A stretch of DNA of 64,000 nt from Achromobacter denitrificans NBRC 15125. GTDB taxonomy: Bacteria; Pseudomonadota; Gammaproteobacteria; Burkholderiales; Burkholderiaceae_B. A program made the translations under genes and the position numbers. Location: the NCBI RefSeq assembly GCF_001571365.1, contig NZ_BCTQ01000021.1, positions 1-64,000 on the forward strand, written 5' to 3'. The notes below the pieces were generated by a model. That model had not been told where the DNA came from. It saw nothing but the letters and a program-made list of their open reading frames with translations, and ran no database searches. Each line of letters starts with the position of its first letter. The stretch's first letter is position 1. Shown here one piece after another: positions 25,548 to 35,498 of this stretch.

Positions 25548-27206
25548 TCATTTCCAGAAAGGTTTGCTTGCAGCCAAGTCGTCGAAGGCCTTTTGCGCGT
25601 CTTCCGCCAGTTCCTGCAGGCGGGCGCTGATCCATCCCAGCGCGAACCAGGCCTGCGGGTGCGTGGCGGTACAGGCCTCGTAGTAATCCTTGGCCACCGC
25701 CAGGTCGTTGATCTCTCCCAGGATGTCCTGCACGCGCGACAGCAGCTTGCGGTAGCCGCGCAGCTTGTTCGCGGGCAGCAGCGATTCGGCGAAGGCCAGG
25801 CTGTAGCGCAGCCGCTTGCCGCGCTTGCGCAGTTCGTGCCGGGTGGGGATGTCCAGCGTGGCGAATTGCGTGCCCTGGTCGGCCACCTTGCCGTGCCAGC
25901 GATGCAGGCGGCGGGCCAGCTGCTTGCGCAGGCGCTGCGGGTCGGGCTCGGGCGCCAGCATCGGGATGATGGTGGGCCGCACGCTGGGGCCCGCCACGCC
26001 GCCTTCCAGCCGGATGGCGGGTTCGGGCGCGGAGTCGCTGGGCGTGCCGTTCGCGATGGCCTGGCCTTCGGACGAAGCCAGTGCCGGCGGCACCTCCAGG
26101 CTCCATTCCAGCAGTTCCAGCAGCCAGGCCTGGAAGGCCTTGCCGCCGGCGATCGCGCGCGCGTCCTGTTCGGGAGGAGCGGCCTCCATGGGAATCACCG
26201 GCATGCCGGCGCGCATCAGCGCGGGCGCCACCGTTTCGTTCAGCACGTCCTGGTCGCGGTTGGCGCCGAACGCGGCGAAGTGCGTGCGCACGCCCTGCAG
26301 GATGGAGTCGGGAATGGGCGCGATCCAGCCATCGAAGAGTTTCCAGGCCGAACGCAGCCGGCGCACGCCCACGCGCAGCTGGTGCACGTGTTCGGAGTTG
26401 CCGGCCCGGTAGGCGTCTTCGGTGTCCACCTCGGCCAGCACGGAGGCGTTGCGGGCGATCTGGTCCAGGCATTCGGCGGCGATGCGCGCCATGGCCTGCG
26501 ACGGTGTCATGTCTTCGCGCAGCTTGACCCCGGCCGCGCCGCGCGGCGCCCAGAACTGGGCGATGGCCTGCGCGCGGCGGGCTTCCAGGTCCTCGCCCGG
26601 GATGGCGTCCGCGTCGGCCAGCCGCTGCGCCAGTTGCGCGAGCGCATCGCCGCGCTCGGACTTGCTGCGGGGGTCCAGCACCAGGCCGTGGCGCTGCTGC
26701 CAGCCGCGCGCGGCCGCGAAGATGGCCGCGGGGCGCCCCGAGACCAATTCGAATTCCAGCTCGGAGATGGGCAACTCCAGCGCGCCGGCGCGCAGGATGC
26801 CGGTGTCGTAGGCCAGTTCGATCGTGCCGTAGCGCGTGCGGACCTTGCGCAGCAGCCGCTGCACGTCGGTTTCGTAGCGCAGGCCGAGTTCGCCCTTGAT
26901 GGCCGACAGCGCGGCTTCGACTTCGGTGCCCGCATAGACCGACAGGTCCAGCACGGGGCCGGGCCGCGGATGATTGAGTTCGATGCGCGTAATGGCGTTG
27001 ATGCCGGGCATCTTCAGGGTCTGCACCCAATCGCGTCCTTCCTGGCGCAGCCGGATCGCGATGCGCGCCCGCGCGAGTTCGCGTTCGGGCGTATCGAAAT
27101 ACATGGCATGCAGGCGGATGCGCGTCGCCTCGCGTTGCTTGATCTCACGCTGCACGGCTGGGCGCGAGGCCGCTGGCACGTGCAGTTTCAATTCCTGTTC
27201 CGACAT
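25548..27206 (-). CDS. CYTH and CHAD domain-containing protein
   Basis: A 552-residue cytoplasmic protein. The N-terminal CYTH tunnel-fold domain (about residues 1-200) has the EQELKLHV signature and charged strand residues (YFDTPE, AIRLRQEG). CYTH domains bind triphosphates or polyphosphate with divalent metal. A helical CHAD domain (about residues 250-550) carries conserved His and basic residues (VHQLRVGVRRLRSAWK, ELRKRGKRLRY), which bind polyphosphate. It may act on or dock to polyphosphate granules. It is a single gene, convergent with ftsY. Confidence 0.92.
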   Translation of the reverse strand: MSEQELKLHVPAASRPAVQREIKQREATRIRLHAMYFDTPERELARARIAIRLRQEGRDWVQTLKMPGINAITRIELNHPRPGPVLDLSVYAGTEVEAALSAIKGELGLRYETDVQRLLRKVRTRYGTIELAYDTGILRAGALELPISELEFELVSGRPAAIFAAARGWQQRHGLVLDPRSKSERGDALAQLAQRLADADAIPGEDLEARRAQAIAQFWAPRGAAGVKLREDMTPSQAMARIAAECLDQIARNASVLAEVDTEDAYRAGNSEHVHQLRVGVRRLRSAWKLFDGWIAPIPDSILQGVRTHFAAFGANRDQDVLNETVAPALMRAGMPVIPMEAAPPEQDARAIAGGKAFQAWLLELLEWSLEVPPALASSEGQAIANGTPSDSAPEPAIRLEGGVAGPSVRPTIIPMLAPEPDPQRLRKQLARRLHRWHGKVADQGTQFATLDIPTRHELRKRGKRLRYSLAFAESLLPANKLRGYRKLLSRVQDILGEINDLAVAKDYYEACTATHPQAWFALGWISARLQELAEDAQKAFDDLAASKPFWK

Positions 27207-27520
27207 GGCGGCAAGTGTCCAACGGCAAAAGCCGAGATCTTAATCAAACGAGAGGGGTGATTTGATGACCGGTCATATTTGGTTCACATGGAGCATAAAC
27301 GGGTTTGCGGCGCATCAACAACCGCAAGAGCGGCTCCGGAGCATGACTGGAGATCGGACCAAATCCCCGCAATTTACCCAGTATCAGTGATATGCAAGGT
27401 TCAGCCCCTCTTTTCTAATTGTAAGTGTCGGATGGGGTAGTTCCTGCCATGTCCCGACCGACGATTGCGCCCGCGTGAACACTCCACAAGCCGGCGCCGA
27501 CCCTGAGAGAGAAAAGCGCC
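27207..27520. other. Intergenic region upstream of the autotransporter
   Basis: This 314-bp gap between divergent genes is less GC-rich than its flanks and must contain the promoters of the CHAD gene and the autotransporter. Only GAGAG-type purines just before the autotransporter ATG stand out as a ribosome-binding site. I see no clear regulator palindrome, tRNA or terminator in it. Confidence 0.5.
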
Positions 27521-30500
27521 ATGAACCGCACGTATCGCATCGTCTTCAATCGCCGCTCCGGCCAGTGGCAGGTCGCCAGCGAGCACGCCCGCGGGCGGGG
27601 CAGGAGCCGGCCGCGGAGCGTGGCGCTGGCGGCAGTGCTGGCGATGGTTTGCGGGGCGGCCGCAGCACCGGCGCTGGCCGGCGTGGCGGTGGACGGCGAT
27701 GTGACGCCCGCCGTGAACTGGGGCGACGCCAATGATCTGGTCGTCGGCAATACCGCGCCCGGTTCACTGCTGATCGAGCTGTCCGGGGCGACCGTGCGCA
27801 GCGCCAGCGGCTGGCTGGGGCTGACGACGGGTGGGGTGGGCACGGCGACGGTCACGGGCCGGGGCGCGTCCTGGGTCATGAACGGCAGTCTGGTGATCGG
27901 CGCCAGCGGCAGCGGCAGCCTGACGCTGGCCAACTCAGGCGTGGTCTCGGTGGGCACGAATGGCCTGGGGCTGGTCGAGCTGGGCCGCAATCCGGGGGCG
28001 GTCGGCGTCATCAACATCGGCACCGCGCCCGGCAGCGCGGCCACCGATGCCGCCGGCTTCGTGGATGCGTCGGAGATCCGTTTTGGCGCCGGCGCCGGCA
28101 CGCTCAACTTCAATTCGGTCGGGCCGGTGATGTTCACCCCCGCCCTGAGCAGCGGCGGGGGCGGCCAGCACCAGCTCAATCACTATGCTGGCGCCACGCA
28201 ATTGCAGGGCGATAGCTCGCTTTTCCACGGCAACACCCGCGTTTCGGGGGGATCCCTGCAGATCCTCAACATACTGGGCACGGCCCAAGGCCGGATCGAT
28301 GCCGGCATGGCCCCCGGCGCTACGGCGCGGGTCAGCGTCTTCAATCCCGGTTCGACCTGGGCCCTGACAGACAACCTGTTCGTCGGCGGCGACGGGCCGG
28401 GCGAGCTGAGCATCTTCAACAGCGGCACGGTCTCGAACCAGTTCGCCACGGTCGACGCCCAGTGGAACGACACGGCGAGCGTGGCGATTTCCGACGCCGG
28501 GTCGCGCTGGGTCAATCGCGAGGCTCTGCTTGTGGGGGCCAAAGGCGGGCGCGGCGCGGTGTCGATCCTGGCGGGGGGCTACGTGAGCAGCGTTGATGGG
28601 GTCATCGGGCAGACCCAGAATGGCAACGGCAGCGTCTTGGTGACGGGGCGCGGCTCGACCTGGGCCAACGCCCGCGAGCTCAGGGTGGGCGATGTCGAGG
28701 GTCAGGGCACGCTGATGGTCGAGGGGGCAGGTTCCGTCTCGAACGGCGACAGCGTTGTGGGCAGCATGAGCGGCAGCGGCAATGTCATCGTCCGCGGCGC
28801 CGGCTCCACCTGGAACAACAGCGGCGCCATGACGCTGGGATTCGGCGTCGGGACGGGGGCGGGCAGCCTGACGATCGCGCAAGGCGGGGTTGTCAACGTG
28901 GGCGCCAACAACACGGGGAGCGTCTCGCTGGCGAGGGATTCGCTCCTGTTCTACCGGACCGCCGGCACGATCAACATTGGCGCGCCGGTGGGGCAAGCGG
29001 CCGTGGGCGCGGGCACGCTCAACGCCGGCACGATCCAGTTCGGCGCCGGCAACGCGGCCGTGAACTTCAACCATAGCGACACGGCCTACGCATTCGCGAC
29101 GCGGCTTGCCAGCGTGGGTAGCGGTTCCCATCGCCTGAACCAGATCGCCGGCACCACGCTGCTGACGGGCGACAACGGCGCGTTCCTGGGCAAGACCACG
29201 GTGTCGGGCGGCAGGCTCGTGGTGCTGGACCAGCTGGGGGGCGCGGCCGAAGTGACGGGCGGGACGCTGCAGTATGGCGATGCGACGACCGGCGCCGCCA
29301 ATCGCCTGGCAGGCGATCTGCAGGTGTCGGGCACGGGCAGCGCCCTGGCGCTGCAGGGGACCGCAACCCTGGCGGTCGCGGGCAACGTCGGCATGGCCGA
29401 CCACACCGTCCTGGATCTCACGGCCGGTATGCGCGGCGCGGCGCTGCGCGCCGACACAGTGACGCTCGGGGCCGACGTGACCTTCCGGCTGGGCGGCATC
29501 TACAGCACCAGTCCGGCCGAGGTGGTGCTGATCGACACCGCGAACGGCATCAGCGGCGACTTCGCCCGCATCAGCACCGGCGGCGCCGCCGGCTCGGTGG
29601 ACTACCTGAGCGTCAACACGCGCAAGTCGGCGGACAACCGCCAGTACCTGGCCGGCTATGGCCTGGCCTGGACCGCCGGCAACAGCCTGGCGCACGGCAC
29701 GTTCACGCTGGCCAATGCCTCGGACCGGTTCACGGTGGGCGCGGCGCTGGCCGACCAGGCCGCCAATGCCGCGACGGGCTGGAGCGGCGCGACGCTGACC
29801 AAGGCCGGCGCGGGGACGCTGGTGCTGAGCGGCGACAACGCCTATACCGGCGGCACCACCATCACGGGCGGCACGCTGCAAATCGGCCGCGACGCGAACC
29901 TGGGCAATGCCGCCGGCGGGCTGACGCTCAGCGGCGGCACGCTGGCGACCACGGCCTCGTTCTCCACGTCGCGCGCCGTCTCGGTGGCGCAAGCCAGCGG
30001 CCTCGACGTGGCCGGCGGCACCACCCTGGACCTGGCCGGGCTCCTGTCGGGCCATGGCGACCTGACCAAGCAGGGCGACGGCGTCCTGAACTTCAGCGGC
30101 GACGGTTCGGGCTTTACCGGAAGCATGATCGTCGGCGGCGGACGGCTGGCGGTCAACGGCAGGCTGGGCGGCGCGCTCGGCATCGGCGCGGGCGGCATGC
30201 TCGGCGGTACCGGAACGGTCGGCGCGGGCGCGGGTTCGACCGTAACGGTGCGCAGCGGCGGCGCGCTGTCGCCTGGCAACTCCATCGGCACCCTGACCAT
30301 CGATGGCAACCTGATCATGGATAAGGGCTCGCGCTTCGTGGTCGAAACCAATCCCGACGGCTCCGGCGCCGACCTGGTGCGGGTAACGGGCAACGCCACC
30401 CTCAACGGCGGTTCCGTCATGCACGTCGGCGCCGATGGCAACTATGGGCCGCGCAGCACCTACAGGATCATGGAAGTGGGCGGTCTCCTGTCGGGCCGTT

Positions 30501-31741
30501 TCGACGCCGTCTCCTCCGATTTCGCCTTTCTTGCGCCGTCCCTGGATTACGACTATGGCGCGGGCAGCGTTTCGCTGAGGCTGGAGCGCAACGAGTCGGC
30601 CATGGCGCTGACGGGCCGCACGCGCAACCAGCGTGCGGCCGCGGGCGCCATCGATGGCATGGGCATGGCCAGCGGGCACGCGGTGTACGACGCCGTGGTG
30701 AGCCTGCCGGACGACCCGGCGCTTCTGCACGCCAGCTTCGATCAATTGTCCGGCGAGGTCCACGCCTCGGCCAAGAGCGTGTTGCTGCAGGACAGCCGCT
30801 ATCTGCGCGATGCCGTGGGCGAACGCCTGCGTTCGGCCGCGGGCGGCGTCGGCGCCGTCTCCGCGCCCGTGCTCGTCTCCGCCGGCGAGGGCGCCCGGCT
30901 TGCGCCGGCCAACGCCAACGGGCCGGCCACCTGGATCCAGGGCATGGGCTCATGGAGCCATATCGATAGCGACGGCAACGCGGCCCGGGTCAAGAGTTCG
31001 ACCGGCGGCTTCCTGATGGGCGCGGATGCGCCGGTGTCCGACGCATGGCGGCTCGGCGTGATGGCGGGCTACAGCCGCTCGGATTTCGACGTGCAGGACC
31101 GCGCGTCCTCGGGCGACAGCGACAACTACCATCTGGGCGCCTACGCCGGCGGGCAGTGGGGCGCGTTGGGGCTGCGCGGCGGCCTGGCCTACAGCTGGCA
31201 CGACATCACCACCCGGCGCTCGGTCGCCATGCGCGGGTTTTCCGATCGCCTCAAGGCTAATTACGACGGCCGCACCGCCCAGGCCTTCGCCGACCTGAGC
31301 TACCGCATCGATACGCCGGCCGTGTCGTTCGAGCCCTTCGCCAATATCGCCTACGTCAATCTGGAGACGGACGGCTATCGCGAAAGCGGCGGCCCCGCCG
31401 CGCTGCGCGGGAAGAGCCAGACGACCGAGACCACCTTCACGACCCTGGGCACGCGGGCCATGTCGCGTTTCGAGCTGAGCGGCGCGCAAGCCGCGGGCCG
31501 CGGATCGCTGGGCTGGCGCCACGCATTCGGCGACGTCATGCCCCTGGCCACCCAGGCCTTCTCGGCGGGCGAGGCGTTCACCGTGGCGGGCGCGCCCATC
31601 GCGAAAGACAGCGCGGTGATCGAGGCGGGGCTGGACGTGCAGATCACCCGCCAGGCGGCGTTCGGCCTGTCCTACCAGGGCCAGCTCGCCAGCTCGGCCC
31701 AGGACCACGGCGTCAGGGCCAGCCTCAATATCCGTTTCTGA
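27521..31741 (+). CDS. Type Va autotransporter with ESPR signal peptide
   Basis: A 1406-residue surface protein. It starts with an extended signal peptide region (MNRTYRIVFNRRSGQWQVASE) followed by a basic and hydrophobic signal ending at APALAG. The passenger (about 55-1100) holds many copies of a T5SS repeat with a GRGSTW...L.VG pattern (for example near 28640 and 28800), as well as autotransporter-associated strand repeats (LTKAGAGTLVLSGDNAYTGG). The C-terminal beta-barrel (about 1130-1406) ends in an aromatic residue (SLNIRF) as needed for BAM. There is no protease triad. It is likely an adhesin or biofilm factor, expressed as a single gene. Confidence 0.93.
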   Translation: MNRTYRIVFNRRSGQWQVASEHARGRGRSRPRSVALAAVLAMVCGAAAAPALAGVAVDGDVTPAVNWGDANDLVVGNTAPGSLLIELSGATVRSASGWLGLTTGGVGTATVTGRGASWVMNGSLVIGASGSGSLTLANSGVVSVGTNGLGLVELGRNPGAVGVINIGTAPGSAATDAAGFVDASEIRFGAGAGTLNFNSVGPVMFTPALSSGGGGQHQLNHYAGATQLQGDSSLFHGNTRVSGGSLQILNILGTAQGRIDAGMAPGATARVSVFNPGSTWALTDNLFVGGDGPGELSIFNSGTVSNQFATVDAQWNDTASVAISDAGSRWVNREALLVGAKGGRGAVSILAGGYVSSVDGVIGQTQNGNGSVLVTGRGSTWANARELRVGDVEGQGTLMVEGAGSVSNGDSVVGSMSGSGNVIVRGAGSTWNNSGAMTLGFGVGTGAGSLTIAQGGVVNVGANNTGSVSLARDSLLFYRTAGTINIGAPVGQAAVGAGTLNAGTIQFGAGNAAVNFNHSDTAYAFATRLASVGSGSHRLNQIAGTTLLTGDNGAFLGKTTVSGGRLVVLDQLGGAAEVTGGTLQYGDATTGAANRLAGDLQVSGTGSALALQGTATLAVAGNVGMADHTVLDLTAGMRGAALRADTVTLGADVTFRLGGIYSTSPAEVVLIDTANGISGDFARISTGGAAGSVDYLSVNTRKSADNRQYLAGYGLAWTAGNSLAHGTFTLANASDRFTVGAALADQAANAATGWSGATLTKAGAGTLVLSGDNAYTGGTTITGGTLQIGRDANLGNAAGGLTLSGGTLATTASFSTSRAVSVAQASGLDVAGGTTLDLAGLLSGHGDLTKQGDGVLNFSGDGSGFTGSMIVGGGRLAVNGRLGGALGIGAGGMLGGTGTVGAGAGSTVTVRSGGALSPGNSIGTLTIDGNLIMDKGSRFVVETNPDGSGADLVRVTGNATLNGGSVMHVGADGNYGPRSTYRIMEVGGLLSGRFDAVSSDFAFLAPSLDYDYGAGSVSLRLERNESAMALTGRTRNQRAAAGAIDGMGMASGHAVYDAVVSLPDDPALLHASFDQLSGEVHASAKSVLLQDSRYLRDAVGERLRSAAGGVGAVSAPVLVSAGEGARLAPANANGPATWIQGMGSWSHIDSDGNAARVKSSTGGFLMGADAPVSDAWRLGVMAGYSRSDFDVQDRASSGDSDNYHLGAYAGGQWGALGLRGGLAYSWHDITTRRSVAMRGFSDRLKANYDGRTAQAFADLSYRIDTPAVSFEPFANIAYVNLETDGYRESGGPAALRGKSQTTETTFTTLGTRAMSRFELSGAQAAGRGSLGWRHAFGDVMPLATQAFSAGEAFTVAGAPIAKDSAVIEAGLDVQITRQAAFGLSYQGQLASSAQDHGVRASLNIRF

Positions 31742-31748
31742 CAAAGAA

Positions 31749-31796
31749 GGGGGAAGCCCCCGCGCTGCGCGTGCTTGCCGCTTCCCCCAAGGGGGC
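31749..31796. repeat. Intergenic palindromic repeat, copy 1
   Basis: GGGGGAAGC (31749-31757) is an exact reverse complement of GCTTCCCCC (31780-31788), and the element ends with AAGGGGGCT. The middle holds GCGCTGCGCG. The same core words, GCGCTGCGCG and CTTCCCCC..AGGGGG, recur at 39484-39520. Such elements are common between genes in Bordetella and Achromobacter. It may also serve as a terminator for the autotransporter, because CTTTCTTTCTT follows. Confidence 0.65.
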
Positions 31797-31820
31797 TTTC
31801 TTTCTTGGGACGGGCCATCG

Positions 31821-31849
31821 AAAAAAAAACCGCCCGTTTCCGGGCGGAG
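31821..31849 (-). terminator. Terminator of the phn-type operon
   Basis: On the minus strand CCGCCCG and CGGGCGG (31830-31836 with 31841-31847) form a 7-bp stem with a GAAA loop, followed by nine Ts. It lies 31 nt after the stop codon of the last permease gene. Confidence 0.9.
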
Positions 31850-31880
31850 CAAAGGAACGCGGTAGGGCGGCGCGAGCGCG

Positions 31881-32705
31881 TCAGAGGATGCGCTTGCGAG
31901 CCTGGGTGATGAGGATTTCGGCCAGCACGACGACGCCGAAGATGGCGGCGAGGACCAGGGCCACGCGGTCCCACTGGAACAGGTTGAGCGCCGTGTCCAG
32001 GGCCATGCCGATGCCGCCGGCGCCGACCAGGCCGAGCACGGCCGATTCGCGCACGTTGATGTCCCAGCGCAGCAGCACGATGGACCAGAAGGCGGGGCGG
32101 ATCTGCGGCCAGTAGGCGTACCAGATCACCGACGCCTTGCTGGCGCCGGTCGCGGTGACGGCTTCGATCGGGCCGCGCTGCGCTTCCTCGATGGCTTCGC
32201 CCACCAGCTTGCCGACGAAGCCGATGGAGCGGAACGCGATGGCCAGCGTGCCGGCCAGGGCGCCCGGCCCGAAGATGGCGATGAACAGCAGCGCCCACAC
32301 CAGCGAGTTGACCGAACGGCTGGACACCAGGATCAGGCGGGCCAGCATGTTGACGGTCTTGCTGGGCGTGAGGTTGTTGGCCGCCAGCAGGCCGACCGGC
32401 ACGGCCATGATCACCGACAGAATGGTGCCCAGCGTGGCGATGTGCAGCGTTTCGATCAGCGCGGCGTGCACGCCCTCCGGGTAGTAGGCCCAGTCGATCG
32501 GCCACATGCGCTGGAACAGGTCCGCCATCTGCTCGGGCGCGTCGTACAGGAACTCCGGGATGACCTCCACGCCGCGGATCGCCTGCACGATGGCGGCGAC
32601 CACGAGCAGGTAGAGGGCGAAGCGCAGCAGGCGCTGGCCCATGCTGTAGCGCTGCCAGACGCGCGGCGTGCCCGCCGGGTTCAGGGTCGAGGCGGAAGCG
32701 TTCAT
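31881..32705 (-). CDS. phnE: Phosphonate-type ABC transporter permease (second PhnE)
   Basis: A 274-residue inner-membrane permease of the PhnE family with about six TM helices. The ABC-contact loop reads EAVTATGASKASVIW and is followed by ESAVLGLVGAGGIGMALD. It is the last gene of the operon. Its ATG overlaps the stop of the other phnE (ATGA). Two adjacent phnE genes suggest a heterodimeric channel for phosphonate, phosphite or a phosphate ester. Confidence 0.92.
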   Translation of the reverse strand: MNASASTLNPAGTPRVWQRYSMGQRLLRFALYLLVVAAIVQAIRGVEVIPEFLYDAPEQMADLFQRMWPIDWAYYPEGVHAALIETLHIATLGTILSVIMAVPVGLLAANNLTPSKTVNMLARLILVSSRSVNSLVWALLFIAIFGPGALAGTLAIAFRSIGFVGKLVGEAIEEAQRGPIEAVTATGASKASVIWYAYWPQIRPAFWSIVLLRWDINVRESAVLGLVGAGGIGMALDTALNLFQWDRVALVLAAIFGVVVLAEILITQARKRIL

Positions 32706-33586
32706 TCTTCCACCTCCGCCTTGCGCGCCGCCGGCGTCCGGCTGTTGCCGACGCCGCGCGCGCCCGTGAAGCGGCTTTGCAGGATGCGCTCGAAGCCGAG
32801 GTTGTCCAGGAAGACCGCGCGCACGAAGCCCGCCAGGATTTCGCCCAGCATGATGATGGCGATCAGGGTCAGCAGGATGGCGCTGACGAAGTCGTAGTCG
32901 AAGCGCTGGAAGGCCGAGAACAGGGTGCCGCCCACGCCGCCCGCGCCTACGATCCCCACCATGGTGGAGTTGCGCAGGTTGGAGTCGAACTGGTAGGTGG
33001 CGAAGCCGATGAAGCGGGCGAACACCTGCGGCAGCACGCCGAAGATGATCACGTTGGCGAACGAGGCGCCGGTGGCGCGCACGGCTTCCACCTGCTTGAG
33101 GGAGATCTCCTCGATGGCTTCGGTGAAGAGCTTGCCGATGAACCCGATCGAGGCCACCGTCAGCGCCAGGATGCCGGCCAGCGCGCCGAAGCCCACGGCC
33201 TTGACGAACAGGATGGCGACGATCACGGGGTGCAGGGCGCGGCAAAGCGCGACGATGGCGCGCGCGGGCCACGATACCCAGGCGGGCATCATGTTGCGGG
33301 CGCCCAGCAGGCCGATGGGCAGCGCGATCAGCACGCCCAGCACCGACGCCAGCACCGCGATCTCCAGGCTTTCGGCGATGCCCTTCCACAAGGTGGCGGG
33401 CTTCTCGAAATTGGGCGGGAACATGCGCGCCAGGAACGTGGACGCGTGGCCCATGCCGCTTTCGAAGCGCGCCCAGCTGAAGTCCAGCTGCGCGCCCGCA
33501 TACACGGTATAGGCCAGCAGCAACAGCAGGCCCGCCTTGGCGCGCCCTGACATGGCGAACGGACGGGCGCCGCCGGGAGGGGTCAT
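32702..33586 (-). CDS. phnE: Phosphonate-type ABC transporter permease (first PhnE)
   Basis: A 294-residue PhnE-family permease. TM helices include [14 protein letters not shown] and the later hydrophobic segments; the coupling loop is [14 protein letters not shown] with [17 protein letters not shown]. The ATG at 33586 overlaps the phnC stop (ATGA) and is preferred to the ATG nine bases upstream, which lies in phnC. The C-terminus is extended and charged ([20 protein letters not shown]). Confidence 0.92.
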   Translation of the reverse strand: MTPPGGARPFAMSGRAKAGLLLLLAYTVYAGAQLDFSWARFESGMGHASTFLARMFPPNFEKPATLWKGIAESLEIAVLASVLGVLIALPIGLLGARNMMPAWVSWPARAIVALCRALHPVIVAILFVKAVGFGALAGILALTVASIGFIGKLFTEAIEEISLKQVEAVRATGASFANVIIFGVLPQVFARFIGFATYQFDSNLRNSTMVGIVGAGGVGGTLFSAFQRFDYDFVSAILLTLIAIIMLGEILAGFVRAVFLDNLGFERILQSRFTGARGVGNSRTPAARKAEVEE

Positions 33587-34353
33587 TCCAGCCAAGACTC
33601 GCCTCCGTAAATCGTCTTCAGGGTGGCGGCGTCCAGGCCCTGGCCGTCGCCGTCGTAGACCACGTGCCCGCCCGACATGCCCACGATGCGCGAGGCATAG
33701 CGGCGGGCGAGTTCGACGTCGTGGATGTTCACGATGACGGGGATGCCGGTGGCATTGCCCTGCGCCGACAGCAGTTCCATGATTTCGACCGAGGTCTTGG
33801 GATCCAGCGACGAGGTCGGCTCGTCGGCCAGCAGCAGCTGGGGGCGCTGCATCAGCGCGCGGGCGATGCCCACGCGCTGGCGCTGGCCGCCCGACAACGC
33901 ATCGGCCCGCTGGTCGGCGAAGCCCGCCAGGCCGACGGTATCGAGCAGCTTGTAGGCATGCTCGATGTCCTCGGCCTCGAAGCGCCGCATCCAGGCCTTG
34001 ACGGCCGAGGTGTAGCCCAGCCGTCCGGTCAGCAGGTTTTCCATCACCGTCAGGCGCTCGACCAGGTTGTACTCCTGGAACACCATGCCGATGCGCCGGC
34101 GCGCGCGGCGCAGCGACGCGCCGCGCACCCGGGCCAGGTCCACGGTGCCATCGCGCGACTGCAGCACGATTTCACCGCGGGTCGGCTCGATCAGCCGGTT
34201 GATGCACCGCAAGAGCGTGCTCTTGCCGGTGCCCGAGGGGCCGATGATGGCGGTCAGCCCCTGCCCGGCGATCTGCAGGTCGATGCCGTTGAGGACCGGC
34301 TGGCCGGCCCGGTATTCCTTCACCAGGCCGGAAATGCGTAGCGACGTCGTCAT
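33583..34353 (-). CDS. phnC: Phosphonate-type ABC transporter ATPase PhnC
   Basis: A 256-residue ABC ATPase. Walker A is GPSGTGKS (residues 38-45), the Q-loop [17 protein letters not shown] is typical of PhnC, the signature is LSGGQRQR and Walker B is LLADEP, with the switch His in NIHDVELA. It lies seven bases after phnD and overlaps the first phnE. It should energise the two PhnE permeases. Confidence 0.95.
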   Translation of the reverse strand: MTTSLRISGLVKEYRAGQPVLNGIDLQIAGQGLTAIIGPSGTGKSTLLRCINRLIEPTRGEIVLQSRDGTVDLARVRGASLRRARRRIGMVFQEYNLVERLTVMENLLTGRLGYTSAVKAWMRRFEAEDIEHAYKLLDTVGLAGFADQRADALSGGQRQRVGIARALMQRPQLLLADEPTSSLDPKTSVEIMELLSAQGNATGIPVIVNIHDVELARRYASRIVGMSGGHVVYDGDGQGLDAATLKTIYGGESWLE

Positions 34354-34360
34354 ACTGGAC

Positions 34361-35359
34361 TTACTTCTTGCTCTTGGCGGTTTCGCGGTCGTAGGCGGCG
34401 CGGTTGAAGCTCTCGCCGCCGGATTCGGCGACTTGGCGGACGATGGCCCAATCCTTTTCGTAGGTCACCGGGTAGAAGCGGTCGGCGCCGTCGAAGGCCT
34501 TCGACATTTCCGCCGGGAAGCGGTAGTCGTAGAAGCACTTCAGCATCTGGTCGCGGAACTTCGGCTCCAGGTCATGCGCGTAGGCGAACGACGAGGTCGG
34601 GAATTTCTCGCTGCGGTAGATCACGCGGAAGTCGGCTTCCTTGACCTGGCCGCGCTCGACCATGCGCTTGAACACGTCGGAGGCGACGGCGGCGGCGTCG
34701 TAGTCGCCGGAGTTCACGCCCATGACGGACTGGTCGTGCTTGCCCGAGAAGATCACCTTGTAGTCCTTGTCGGGCGTCAGGCCTTCCTTGGGGAACAGCG
34801 CGACGGGCGCCATGTGGCCGGAGTTGGACGAGGGGGCGGTGTGGGCGAGTTTCTTGCCCTTCAGGTCGGTCAGCTTCTGGTAGGGGCTGTCTTTCTTGAC
34901 GATGACGATCAGGTTGTAGCCCTGGAAGCCGTCGGCGTAGCCCTTGACCGCGAACGGCACGGCGCCGGCGATGTTCACCGCGAAGGCGGTGGGGCCCGTC
35001 GAGAAGCCGCCCACGTGCAGGCGGCCCGAGCGCATGGCCTCGATTTCGGCCGCGTTGCTCTGCACCTGGTAGAACACGACGCGCTTGCCCGTGCATTCCG
35101 ACAGGTGCTTGGTGAAGGGCTTGAAGATGTCTTCGTAGACCGCTGGATCTTCCACCGGGGTGTAGGTGAACACCAGCGTGGACGGCGTCTTGAGCTTGGA
35201 GGCGTCGGACGGGGTGTCCGCCACCAGGTCCTTGTTGGCGTCGCAATACATCTGGTCCAGGTCGCCGCGGTTCGAGCAGGTGTCGGCGGCGTGGGCGGCG
35301 GGCGCCCCGAACGCGAACGCCGCAACGGCGGCCGCTTGCAATAGACGCAAGGCGTGCAT
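34361..35359 (-). CDS. phnD: Phosphate/phosphonate-type periplasmic binding protein PhnD
   Basis: A 332-residue periplasmic binding protein with signal peptide [24 protein letters not shown] (residues 1-24). The PhnD fold is shown by [19 protein letters not shown], the ligand-loop [14 protein letters not shown] and [20 protein letters not shown]. Cys near the mature N-terminus ([13 protein letters not shown]) may form a disulfide. The start has AGGAG nine bases upstream. The Ser/His/Asp loop fits a phosphoryl-type ligand, but phosphonate, phosphite and phosphate esters cannot be told apart. Confidence 0.92.
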   Translation of the reverse strand: MHALRLLQAAAVAAFAFGAPAAHAADTCSNRGDLDQMYCDANKDLVADTPSDASKLKTPSTLVFTYTPVEDPAVYEDIFKPFTKHLSECTGKRVVFYQVQSNAAEIEAMRSGRLHVGGFSTGPTAFAVNIAGAVPFAVKGYADGFQGYNLIVIVKKDSPYQKLTDLKGKKLAHTAPSSNSGHMAPVALFPKEGLTPDKDYKVIFSGKHDQSVMGVNSGDYDAAAVASDVFKRMVERGQVKEADFRVIYRSEKFPTSSFAYAHDLEPKFRDQMLKCFYDYRFPAEMSKAFDGADRFYPVTYEKDWAIVRQVAESGGESFNRAAYDRETAKSKK

Positions 35360-35437
35360 GGTGTGTCTCCTCTTGTAGATGAATGTTTCCTGAATTCAAT
35401 CACATAAGAGGGGACGGCACACCTGGGAAAGTCCCTG

Positions 35438-35482
35438 CCTTTGTTTTCGCGTTTTGTTCGAAATGTTCGCTTTATGTTCGTT
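35438..35482 (-). promoter_or_regulatory. Direct repeats upstream of phnD, candidate regulator sites
   Basis: TGTTCG occurs at 35455-35460, 35464-35469 and 35475-35480, starts 9 and 11 bases apart, with a looser TTGTTTTCG just to the left. On the coding strand they read CGAACA. They lie in the 139-bp gap between the IclR gene and phnD and are good candidates for an IclR or other regulator site on one DNA face. Confidence 0.5.
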
Positions 35483-35498
35483 TTTGCGCGAAGTGCGC

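Noticed and set aside
27935-30763. 942-codon open frame antisense to the autotransporter
   Set aside because: Caused by Gly/Ser/Thr-rich codons of the repeats read backwards.
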